From Barnesiella viscericola DSM 18177 (GTDB taxonomy: Bacteria; Bacteroidota; Bacteroidia; Bacteroidales; Barnesiellaceae), in assembly GCF_000512915.1 (NCBI RefSeq), contig NZ_CP007034.1:930001-994000 (forward strand): a stretch of 64,000 bases of DNA, read 5' to 3'. The position numbers and the translations under genes are program-made. Position 1 is the stretch's first letter; each line of letters starts with the position of its first letter. Below are positions 1-7,668 of this stretch, piece by piece. The notes under the pieces are model-generated. The model was not told the DNA's origin. It made no database searches and worked only from the letters and a program-made list of their open reading frames with translations.

Positions 1-80
1 ACATAGTTGTTGAACTGAGTCCTGTTCAGAAAAGCGGTTAATTGAGAGAATACGTATTTGTCTTGGAACATAGCAGCCAT
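1..80 (-). CDS. IS4-family (DUF4372-type) transposase, N-terminal fragment
   Basis: Only the first 26 codons are in the window. They read MAAMFQDKYVFSQLTAFLNR and continue QFNNYV, which matches the conserved start of DUF4372 IS4-family transposases in Bacteroidetes (DKYVF.QL..FL.R..FN). Translation could start at 80 or at a second ATG at 71. The catalytic DDE domain is not visible. The family call rests on recognising this N-terminal pattern. Confidence 0.6.
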   Translation of the reverse strand, partial: MAAMFQDKYVFSQLTAFLNRTQFNNY

Positions 81-190
81 TTGTATTAGACTGCAAAGTT
101 GCAAAATCAAGTCCGTTTCATTTCAAAAGACCGTGTAATTGACTATATTTCAATAATTTCAAAGAACTATTTATCCACTTTTACGGGACA
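1..190 (-). mobile_element. End of an IS4-like insertion sequence (cut by window edge)
   Basis: This is the transposase-start end of an IS that continues beyond the window. The transposase start lies at 80, and an IS-end-like sequence (TGTCCCGTAAAAGTGG read on the minus strand) closes near 190. The other end and any target duplication are outside the window, so the boundary is approximate. Confidence 0.6.
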
Positions 191-230
191 GTAGTGAAGC
201 AAAGATATAAAATATTGTGTTATAAAAAAG

Positions 231-256
231 TAAAAGGGGAGAAGATTTTCCTCTCC
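231..256 (-). terminator. Probable terminator of the DUF2075 gene
   Basis: Read on the minus strand, a 7-bp stem (GGAGAGG/CTTCTCC, one G-U pair, 5-nt loop) is followed by a T-rich stretch. It lies about 30 nt past the stop codon at 289. Confidence 0.5.
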
Positions 257-288
257 TGTACGAAGAATCCTATGTTATTCATCACAAA

Positions 289-2427
289 TTATATTTCCTC
301 TAGTCCTATTGACTTGAGGTATTCGTAGGTGCCGTTATAAAACTCAGGTAGTCGGGTCGCATCTTCCGGGAAACCGCCGATGGTTTTATTAGGATTGCCT
401 TCTGGAACGCAAATGACCATGCCGATACGGGCACGTGTCAGGAGGACGCGGTAGGCATTCAGCATGTATTTCCTTCGTTCAAGGCTGCCTTCGGTTTTAC
501 CAGCTTCTTCGCGCCAGGCTGTTCGGCCATTGAAGTTATAATATCGCCATTGTCCGTTTTCGCATCTCAAGTCAGCATCCCAGAGGACGCATGTATAATC
601 CAGCTCTAGACCCTGAACCTGAATCTCGGTTGCAGCGTCCTCGAGGAAATTAGATGAGCGGATGTCGTTTTTATCCTCCAAGAACCAGTGTACGGCATTT
701 TCGTCGCCTTGATCCAGAATATCGACGGCTAATGGTTTGAACCGAGCCGCAGCCTTGCTGACCAGCACACCTGATCGTTGCGAACCTCGGGTGTTCTTAC
801 GCAGCCAGGCCCTTGCCTTGGTCATATCTCTTGTTAGTACAATCGGATAGCGCTCTTTTATTGTGTTGTACCATGTAGAAGCATCCGGATTGAAAGAGAG
901 TAAAGAATGTACAAATGCAGAGAGATTTTCAGCTCTGAACGAACGCAGACTAACTCCCAGATGGAGTTCTGGAGAGAACGTGACCTTGTTATTGTCGGCC
1001 AATAGTTCATTGACCCGACCTTCGGCATATTCCGCTTCGGTCAGTTTGTCGGAGATATAGATTTGCCAATGTGTAAATTTCTCGTTGAGAGCCTTGATCC
1101 ACTCTGAAATGCCGGCCTCTCCGGTGTTGATCTCCTGACCGCCACCGACCAGACATACGATTGTTGCCCAATCTTCCCGCTGATCCAAAGACCAAATTAG
1201 GAATGCCGCCTCGGAGTAGGGAAAGTTCGGCACCTTGAGTTTGTTTCCATAAGTACCGCCTCGTTTGAGGTAGTCCGCAAGCCTTTTATGCGTCCATGAA
1301 CGCTGGGCTTCATCAAAGATGGCCACATGCTCTACTTCTCCATAGCCGGATTTTGCTAGCTTCATCGCTTTCTGCGGGTCAATCTCGAGTTCTCCGTTCT
1401 CGACGGGGTTCTTGATTTTGGCCAGCATGTTGTCGCGGTAGCGGTGAATCATTTGTATGAACTTACCGACCTCTCTCCGAGAGTCTGACATATTCTTTTT
1501 CTCGCCCCGAGCTTTGCATTTCTTCTGATTGTCAATGGCCAAAGCCTCGGTAAGCACTGCGACCAGTGGTCCGTTGCCGGATAGGTAGACCGCACCCTCG
1601 TCCTCGACCAATTTATCACCATTCTGATAGGACTGTTTGACGGCGACATCTAGCCCGACTAAGGTCTTCCCCGCTCCGGGTACACCGGTTACAAAGCAGA
1701 TGCTCTTCTCTCCTTTCTCACGACTTGTCTTGATCACATTGAGAATATACGCAATGGTGCGATCGGTCGATACCTTGTCGGCTTCGTGGCGGGTGATGTC
1801 CTCTACCGAGTGGCTTTCATAGAGCTTCTTGGCCGCTTCAATGATGGTTGGGGTGGGTGAATAAGGGCTAATAATCCAGTCGGCTCCCAGACTGGGATCC
1901 GGGGCTATTGCTCCGGCATGAGCCAGAACATCTGTAATGAGCTTTTGCAATCCGTTGGCTCCAGTCACCAAAGGATTGTATATGGAATCATCGTATACCG
2001 AGGGAATGAATTCGCTTGAACTTGTTCGGAATCTGGTAGGCACGAGAATCGGGACAATGATCCTGTTTTGGCTCAGCAAATGAAAGTTTTTCAGGTCAAG
2101 GGCATAATCCAGGACCTGCTCTATATTGGATTGAAGCATGTCCCGCTCTCCGACCTTGAACTCGAGGCAGAAAATCAGTCCTCGAAGCAGTAAAACGACA
2201 TCGATTCGCTTCCCGAGCCGTGGTATGTCGTACTCGAAAATCACTTGTCCATCTTCATCCATCCACGGTTGCAGAACCTCCTGCATGATGTGAATCTCGT
2301 TGGCCCATGCTTCATTGGTTGTGGTAAGTGCAGCTCCGTGGTAATTGTTCACGAAACGTCCTAACAGCGCCTCGGGGGACAACTGCAGGAACTCGCGGAT
2401 TGTGGAATTATATAGACAACGTGCCAT
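289..2427 (-). CDS. DUF2075 helicase-like ATPase with N-terminal nuclease-like domain
   Basis: This 712-residue protein has a Walker A motif GVPGAGKT at about residues 248-255 and a DEAQR box further on. This is the signature of the DUF2075 group of superfamily 1-like helicases, common in phage-defence and restriction islands. The N-terminal 200 residues are not helicase. They contain D76, E89 and K91 in the order D-x12-E-x-K on predicted beta strands, which fits a PD-(D/E)XK nuclease fold. It lies 67 nt downstream of a truncated cytosine methyltransferase gene on the same strand, so the two probably formed one unit. The start at 2427 is the only good ATG before the conserved N-terminus. The DUF2075 assignment is solid, the nuclease domain is inferred from motif spacing, and the biological role is unknown. 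Confidence 0.8.
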   Translation of the reverse strand: MARCLYNSTIREFLQLSPEALLGRFVNNYHGAALTTTNEAWANEIHIMQEVLQPWMDEDGQVIFEYDIPRLGKRIDVVLLLRGLIFCLEFKVGERDMLQSNIEQVLDYALDLKNFHLLSQNRIIVPILVPTRFRTSSSEFIPSVYDDSIYNPLVTGANGLQKLITDVLAHAGAIAPDPSLGADWIISPYSPTPTIIEAAKKLYESHSVEDITRHEADKVSTDRTIAYILNVIKTSREKGEKSICFVTGVPGAGKTLVGLDVAVKQSYQNGDKLVEDEGAVYLSGNGPLVAVLTEALAIDNQKKCKARGEKKNMSDSRREVGKFIQMIHRYRDNMLAKIKNPVENGELEIDPQKAMKLAKSGYGEVEHVAIFDEAQRSWTHKRLADYLKRGGTYGNKLKVPNFPYSEAAFLIWSLDQREDWATIVCLVGGGQEINTGEAGISEWIKALNEKFTHWQIYISDKLTEAEYAEGRVNELLADNNKVTFSPELHLGVSLRSFRAENLSAFVHSLLSFNPDASTWYNTIKERYPIVLTRDMTKARAWLRKNTRGSQRSGVLVSKAAARFKPLAVDILDQGDENAVHWFLEDKNDIRSSNFLEDAATEIQVQGLELDYTCVLWDADLRCENGQWRYYNFNGRTAWREEAGKTEGSLERRKYMLNAYRVLLTRARIGMVICVPEGNPNKTIGGFPEDATRLPEFYNGTYEYLKSIGLEEI

Positions 2428-2494
2428 ATCAGTGTATAAGATATATGTTTGAGGCCAGTAAATAGGAACACTAGTTCAATTTTTGTAGTATCGA

Positions 2495-2764
2495 TTATGC
2501 TTTAGGGACCTGGTCCCAGAGTTTTCGCCCGTCAGTCCCTTCTTCCTTGTGCTTGAGGTAATCTTCATAGATCGAAAGCATTCCATTTTTCTGAAGATAA
2601 TGAAATGCCGATCGTGTTTTCAGCGTGTTACAGGCGTCCTTGTTCATCTCGATATGCGCAATTGGCGTATACCCGGCTCTGATGAAGCCTTCAGAAAGTC
2701 CTCCTGCCCCGGCAAACAAGTCTATGAATGTATATGATTTTGTTTTTTTCATTAATTTGGCCAT
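2495..2764 (-). pseudogene. Truncated C5-cytosine DNA methyltransferase
   Basis: The 89-residue product begins with a clear C5-methyltransferase motif I (FIDLFAGAGGLSEGF) for S-adenosylmethionine binding. It follows the family through the IEMNKDACNTLKTR segment and then stops at residue 89. A full enzyme is over 300 residues and needs the PC motif, the ENV motif and a target-recognition domain, none of which is present before the next gene starts 67 nt away. This is therefore a dead remnant, probably from an internal deletion. Its neighbour's helicase may once have acted with it in restriction. Confidence 0.8.
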
Positions 2765-2776
2765 AATATATTGTTA

Positions 2777-2784
2777 CAAAGTTA
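2777..2784 (-). promoter_or_regulatory. Possible -7 box for the methyltransferase remnant
   Basis: TAACTTTG on the minus strand fits the Bacteroidetes TAnnTTTG -7 element, 13 nt before the start codon. No clear -33 element is seen. Confidence 0.4.
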
Positions 2785-3120
2785 ACATATTTAGTTGATG
2801 ATCTGGATATATATTTTGAATTATTGGCTTCGTTATCGCAGATTTTTACCACGGCCTTTCTTAAACACTACGAATTGCAATACCCAAATAGGTCGTCAAT
2901 TATATTTAATTTCAAAACTATGGCCTATTTCAACCAGCTATACTTTATTTTTTATTATGGTAATGCCATGTGGGATAGCACTTCGAAGTTCTTGAATATT
3001 AGGAAGATCCATTAGCGCCCTACAGAATATCATCTTTTTATTTATTCACTCCAAACGAACGATCTCATTAATACATAATCGCTTAAATATTTGTTCCTAT
3101 TTGATTGACGCAACTATAAA
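2785..3120. other. AT-rich gap without a convincing gene
   Basis: No reading frame here resembles a protein family I know. A very short minus-strand frame near 3013 (MDLPNIQELRSAIPHG and a few more codons) might be the relic of a small regulator, but it stops at once. This may be the scar of the deletion that removed the methyltransferase body or other cargo. Confidence 0.4.
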
Positions 3121-3147
3121 ATAAAAATTGCCCCATTTACGGGGCAA
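3121..3147 (-). terminator. Terminator of the AAA ATPase gene
   Basis: A perfect 7-bp stem (TTGCCCC/GGGGCAA, 6-nt loop) is followed on the minus strand by TTTTTAT, 32 nt past the stop codon. Confidence 0.75.
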
Positions 3148-3178
3148 GTAAAACTTATATTTAGGCTCTTCTTACAAA

Positions 3179-4489
3179 TCATTCCATAATATCGTCTTTA
3201 TACTTAATAAATATCTCTATTTTACGCATTAGTTCATCAAGTTGTGGGGAAACTTCTTTTTCGTAGGTTTTATAAAAACTTATTGTTTTATGCAAATAGT
3301 CTCTACGTCGGACGTAGGTTGAACCATGCTCATCTTTTTCAAAGAGTCTTACAGCATCTCGCCTTAAGAAATCAGCATTAAGTAACGAAAGATCATGAGT
3401 TGCAACTATAAGCTGACAATTCTCTGCTATGGTTAAATACATTTTCAGAATAAATGCAAGTGCTTTAGTATGTATACCATACTCTATTTCATCAATACAA
3501 GTGGATTTCTCTCCGACGACCACATCATACAAAACCACCAATAATCTGATAATATTCTTTGTTCCCAAAGATTCCAGATCAAAATCCAATCCACTTTCCC
3601 CATCTTTTGTAGAATGGATAAACCGTAAATTTTTATGGGTAATTACTCCTGAGGGATATTGTTCCATCATAGCTTTAATCACAATATCCGGAGCTCCATT
3701 TGCTATAAGTTCTGAAATATTTAAACTCGCTTCTTCTATAACATAATCACAAATATTGGTTCCAACATCATTCAGCAGTCGCAAAAGCAAATTTTTTAAG
3801 ACTCTATCTTTTTCAGGATCACCCGTTTGCAGCTTATCTGCCAAACTTTTATCCGACCTATGAATCATACTTATATGATTCTCAAAATAATCAAAATTCT
3901 TAGATAGAATTTGACTTTCCAAGTTCAATGCTCCAAATGTCGAAAGCACACTCGCATTAGCAAGGGTATTAACTTCTAAATCATGTTGATCAGATTTAGA
4001 TAAATCACATGCGCTACCATAATTTATTACAACTTTATCTAATTCTTTATTGTGATATCGGTAAAATATACGCGAGCTTCGTGATTGTACCAATTTGAGC
4101 TCTTCCTCTTCAATACACTCAGACGATACTTTTATATCATAATTAAAACAAGTACCATCAATATAATATATCAACGAAAGTTCCGTAGGTTGAGTTGATG
4201 AAGATTTATCTAATAGAAATGGTCTGTATTCAGGTTTATCAGAGGGCTTTTGCGGTTTGGCGGTTGCAATCATTCGCAAATAATTCAATGCAGAAAACAT
4301 CTTGGATTTACCCGTTCCATTCAAACCCACACACAAAAGCAGACGTAATATACGCTTCCCATTTATTTCTTTATACCAAATAGGTGGTAAATCGTTGGTC
4401 TTACTTCCTTCTTTTTTCGAAGCTACAAATGACAATTCAGCTTTATCTCTATAGCTTCTATAGTTTTTTACGGTGAATGTTTCAATCAT
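3179..4489 (-). CDS. AAA-family (AAA_15/RloA-like) ATPase
   Basis: This 436-residue protein starts MIETFTVKNYRSY, the typical N-terminus of SMC-like AAA_15 ATPases that sit beside RloB, OLD or abortive-infection partners. The Walker A motif GLNGTGKS is at residues 55-62. A Walker B-like CIDEIEYGIHTK and the THDLSLL switch histidine region lie near the C-terminus. The frame stays open upstream to 4606, but an AAGGAG site 7 nt before 4489 and the family alignment fix the start there. Strong ribosome sites are unusual in Bacteroidales, so the gene may be imported. No RloB partner is adjacent, so it is either a lone effector or the survivor of a two-gene system. Confidence 0.75.
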   Translation of the reverse strand: MIETFTVKNYRSYRDKAELSFVASKKEGSKTNDLPPIWYKEINGKRILRLLLCVGLNGTGKSKMFSALNYLRMIATAKPQKPSDKPEYRPFLLDKSSSTQPTELSLIYYIDGTCFNYDIKVSSECIEEEELKLVQSRSSRIFYRYHNKELDKVVINYGSACDLSKSDQHDLEVNTLANASVLSTFGALNLESQILSKNFDYFENHISMIHRSDKSLADKLQTGDPEKDRVLKNLLLRLLNDVGTNICDYVIEEASLNISELIANGAPDIVIKAMMEQYPSGVITHKNLRFIHSTKDGESGLDFDLESLGTKNIIRLLVVLYDVVVGEKSTCIDEIEYGIHTKALAFILKMYLTIAENCQLIVATHDLSLLNADFLRRDAVRLFEKDEHGSTYVRRRDYLHKTISFYKTYEKEVSPQLDELMRKIEIFIKYKDDIME

Positions 4490-4755
4490 ATAAACTCCTT
4501 TTGAGTACAAAAATACACCAGTGTCGTCAAAACAACAAATATTCCAACAATAAAAACTAAGTTTAGCGTGAAAAAAACTCGCAAAGAAAGCTGCAAACTT
4601 CAACAACCTCTTGACTTATCTCTCAAACAGTGAAATGTAACCTATTTCTTGGCTCAAGCTTATCCACTTGCAATTAGCCTTTAATCAATGCCACAATAAT
4701 TCCTTATAACAATTAGAAAAAAAGCTTCTTTTATCATTGTATTCCTATATATTCA

Positions 4756-4842
4756 ATAAGTAAAGTCAAAATAAGGGAAGAGGAGAGATGGCTGCGCCAT
4801 AAAAATGGTCTCAGCCATTTTTCTTTTGGCGGCAAAAGATAT
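4756..4842 (+). repeat. R element, 5' part only
   Basis: About 80 nt here closely matches the 5' half of the repeats at 15565 and 24376: AAGTAAAGTCAAAAT, then ATGGCTG and CAGCCAT forming a hairpin around an A-rich loop, then TTTTCTTTTGGC. Similarity stops after GGCGGCAAAA. It lies between the ATPase and hipB genes. Confidence 0.75.
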
Positions 4843-4940
4843 TTCCGAGCAAAATACACCAAACAACAAATTTCACGACATATAAGTTGACTACCACCTA
4901 AATCATCCCTAACAAAGTTTCATTTATGGACTTTTATTCT

Positions 4941-4948
4941 TATATTTG
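4941..4948 (+). promoter_or_regulatory. hipB: Probable -7 promoter element of hipBA
   Basis: TATATTTG matches the Bacteroidetes -7 consensus, 23 nt before the hipB start. No clear -33 element is visible. HipB proteins usually repress their own promoter, so an operator is expected nearby, but I see no clear palindrome. Confidence 0.5.
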
Positions 4949-4971
4949 CCACAACACGTATCACATTTGAG

Positions 4972-5322
4972 ATGTTGGGCAATATATACATACTGACAGA
5001 TACCGAGCTTTGCAACAGGATTGCAGCCAAAATAAAAACAGTACGTCTGAAGCAGAACATGTCGCAGGCCGAGCTGGCAGACAAGAGCGGTGTTTCCATC
5101 TCCACCATAAAGCGCATGGAGGACGGGGAGGTAAAGAACTTCGAGTCGCTGATCCGCGTCCTGCGCACCCTGGGCAAGCTCGACATCTTCGTCCCGCTCG
5201 TCGAGGAGGAGCAGTTGAGTCCGAATGAATACTACGAGTTGGCCAGCAAAGCAAACAAGCCCAAGCGCAAGCGGGCATCCAAAAGTTACACAAAAGAGAA
5301 TAAGGAGGAATCGGAATGGTAG
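4972..5322 (+). CDS. hipB: HipB-like antitoxin, XRE-family helix-turn-helix
   Basis: This 116-residue protein has a canonical XRE helix-turn-helix (about residues 14-70: RLKQNMSQAELADKSGVS, then STIKRMEDG). A short lysine-rich tail follows. In HipBA modules this protein dimerises on operator DNA, represses the operon and neutralises the HipA kinase. Its stop codon overlaps the hipA start by 7 nt (ATGGTAG), a classic co-translated antitoxin-toxin pair. GC content is clearly higher than in the flanking ATPase and nuclease-like genes, which suggests separate acquisition. Confidence 0.85.
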   Translation: MLGNIYILTDTELCNRIAAKIKTVRLKQNMSQAELADKSGVSISTIKRMEDGEVKNFESLIRVLRTLGKLDIFVPLVEEEQLSPNEYYELASKANKPKRKRASKSYTKENKEESEW

Positions 5323-6590
5323 ATGTAGCTCGTGTCAATCTATACGGCCAGCCCATAGGCTCGGTACGTTGGGATCAAAGATATGAAATCGCACAGTTCG
5401 AGTACGATCCGGACTTTGTGCGACAAGGCATAGAGCCTTCGCCGCTGATGATGCCCGTAAGGGAAGGACGTGTGTACAGTTTCGGGGAGCTCGACAAAAC
5501 GACCTTCAAAGGCCTGCCCGGGATGCTGGCGGACTCCCTGCCGGATACATACGGCCGTGCCCTCTTTGAGAAATGGCTGGCCCTGACGGGCCGGACCAGC
5601 GGCAATGCGATCGAGACGCTTTGTTTTTTAGGCAAACGCTGCATGGGAGCCCTTGAATTCGAGCCGGCCATCGACGCAGTCGATACGGATATCCGGATAG
5701 AGGTCGATTCGCTGGTGGATGTAGCCAGAGAAGCCCTTGCCGACAAATTAAGTTTCAACGTGAACATCAGTTCCGACAAGAAGGCTGCCATTGCGGAGAT
5801 TCTGCGCCTCGGCATCTCAGCCGGCGGGCAACGTGCCAAGGCAATCATTGCCTACAACAAAGCCACCGGAGAGATCCGTTCGGGACAGGTCGAGGCTCCC
5901 GATGGGTTCGACTACTACATCATCAAGCTGGACGGCGTATCCGCCACGGCCGGATTCAGGGAGACGGAGAACTTCGGGCGTCTGGAATACTCCTTCTCAC
6001 ATCTTGTGAAGGAATGCGGCATCGACATGGCGGAATGCTCGCTGATCGAAGAGAACGGGAGAGCCCATTTCCTAACAAAGCGGTTCGACCGGATAAACGG
6101 GGCAAAGGTGCACATGCAGACGCTCTGCGGCATCGCACACTTCGACTACCGACTCCTCAGGGCCTACTCCTACGAACAGGCGTTCGCCGTGATGCGCGGT
6201 CTGCGGCTCACCTACAAGGAGGCTCAGGAGATGTTCCGCAGAATGGTGTTCAATGTCGTTGTGCGCAACCAGGACGACCACACGAAGAACATCTCTTTCC
6301 TGATGGACAAAAACGGGAAATGGCGCCTTTCTCCGGCCTACGACATGGGCTACGCCTACAATCCCGACGGCCAGTGGACCTCGGCCCACCAGATGTCGAT
6401 AAACGGCAAATTCAGCAGCATCACCAAAGACGACCTGCTCGAATGCGCGGCCAAGAACAACATCAAGAATGCCGCACGGATTATCGACGAGGTTTGCCAG
6501 GCGGCATCCGGATGGCCGGAGATCGCCCGGGAGTGCGAAGTACCGCAAAAGATGATTGAAGAGATCCTGCCAAATATGGTTTTCTTCTAA
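5316..6590 (+). CDS. hipA: HipA-family serine/threonine kinase toxin
   Basis: The 424-residue protein has all HipA landmarks: an N-terminal HipA_N region (LPGMLADSLPD at about 67-77), the ATP-binding lysine in YIIKLD (K204), the catalytic loop NQDDHTKN (318-325), and the metal-binding aspartate in PAYDMGYAY (D343). E. coli HipA phosphorylates glutamyl-tRNA synthetase and causes growth arrest. The substrate here cannot be told from sequence. The kinase motifs are complete, so it should be active. It is translationally coupled to hipB. Confidence 0.88.
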   Translation: MVDVARVNLYGQPIGSVRWDQRYEIAQFEYDPDFVRQGIEPSPLMMPVREGRVYSFGELDKTTFKGLPGMLADSLPDTYGRALFEKWLALTGRTSGNAIETLCFLGKRCMGALEFEPAIDAVDTDIRIEVDSLVDVAREALADKLSFNVNISSDKKAAIAEILRLGISAGGQRAKAIIAYNKATGEIRSGQVEAPDGFDYYIIKLDGVSATAGFRETENFGRLEYSFSHLVKECGIDMAECSLIEENGRAHFLTKRFDRINGAKVHMQTLCGIAHFDYRLLRAYSYEQAFAVMRGLRLTYKEAQEMFRRMVFNVVVRNQDDHTKNISFLMDKNGKWRLSPAYDMGYAYNPDGQWTSAHQMSINGKFSSITKDDLLECAAKNNIKNAARIIDEVCQAASGWPEIARECEVPQKMIEEILPNMVFF

Positions 6591-6718
6591 TCGATACAAG
6601 AAATCCTAACTACAGTAATGTCCTTTTTATCCTCATGCTTTTTGTATATATATCAGCCTCTAGGGGCCAATTCACAGATAGATAACCTTCTTATTCTTCA
6701 TACCTAAAAACACCAGCC

Positions 6719-7594
6719 ATGAATTGGATTAAAAAGCATCAATTATATTGTGACATCCACTATGCAATCGAAACATGCATAACAGGATTATCTTCAAAAC
6801 AAGAACCGGATTATATAGCCGCATTAGTGACACGGTTACCATCTAAACTTTCGAACATATTAGGGCGTCAATATAATGTCGGTGGTTGTTTCATCCACCA
6901 AAAACCGTGTGCAAAATTTTGCAACCCTGCATTACAACACTATAAAAGTCCAGAAATTGGAGATCTCCTAATCGTATACAAAGAAAATAGCCCTAAAGGG
7001 GAATTATACAACGCATTGTTATTACAGGCAAAAAAGACGGGTAATATTTACAATACAACAATATCTGCAGGAGATACTCATCAACTGATATTATACACAC
7101 GATGGCCCCGATTTCAATATTGCAGAGCTGGATATCTTAATGGACAAGAAAGAAGTATAAACCCCAAAACAATAACAACAGGTGCCCAATATTTATTAAT
7201 AGACGAAAATAAATTTTATAATACTCCCTGCGGACATCATACCTTTTGGTGTGCCTATGCGGATGAGCACTTAACTGCATCCAAGTCCCTCGCATTGCAA
7301 ATAATTAATTTACTCGAATTCCAAACGGGACGACCTTTTGTATCTAAAAGACTGCATATGGATCATTGGTCGCAAATGATATGGGATCTGTTACAAATCT
7401 CGGCAAACTCCTACTTCAACAGACGTCATGCTGGATTTAACAATACCCCAAGAGGTTCTGAGATAATGGATTTCTTTACTGAAATTTGTAATCAAGATTC
7501 AAATCAAGATTTAAATCAAGTCCTAAATCAGGATAAAGAAAATTATGGGATATCCACACTTCTTATTGTACGAAATTCCCAAGAACAAGAATAA
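6719..7594 (+). CDS. Unrecognised protein with nuclease-like E/D-QxK motif
   Basis: I do not recognise this 291-residue protein. Residues 79-105 read EIGD(79-82), a beta-like stretch, then LLLQAKK, giving E79, D82, Q103 and K105. This spacing resembles PD-(D/E)XK-fold endonucleases in which Q replaces the usual D/E before K. Several cysteines and histidines (CxxxxC at 64-69, CGHHTFWC at about 170) could bind metal. The C-terminus holds a four-fold NQD.. repeat encoded by 12-bp tandem repeats. It has no signal peptide or membrane segment, so it is likely cytosolic. It lies between hipBA and a Gabija-like operon, which supports a defence role. This is inference only. Confidence 0.5.
   Translation: MNWIKKHQLYCDIHYAIETCITGLSSKQEPDYIAALVTRLPSKLSNILGRQYNVGGCFIHQKPCAKFCNPALQHYKSPEIGDLLIVYKENSPKGELYNALLLQAKKTGNIYNTTISAGDTHQLILYTRWPRFQYCRAGYLNGQERSINPKTITTGAQYLLIDENKFYNTPCGHHTFWCAYADEHLTASKSLALQIINLLEFQTGRPFVSKRLHMDHWSQMIWDLLQISANSYFNRRHAGFNNTPRGSEIMDFFTEICNQDSNQDLNQVLNQDKENYGISTLLIVRNSQEQE
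7490..7537 (+). repeat. Four 12-bp in-frame tandem repeats
   Basis: Four consecutive 12-bp units begin AATCAAGATTCA and drift to AATCAGGATAAA. They encode NQDS-NQDL-NQVL-NQDK inside the 291-residue protein. Because the unit is a multiple of three, copy-number change would lengthen or shorten the tail without a frameshift. Confidence 0.85.
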
Positions 7595-7668
7595 AATACA
7601 CTGTCTTACCACTCGTTAATACAACTGTTTGAAATAATTCTGCCACAAATATTACCAAATTAAAAACA

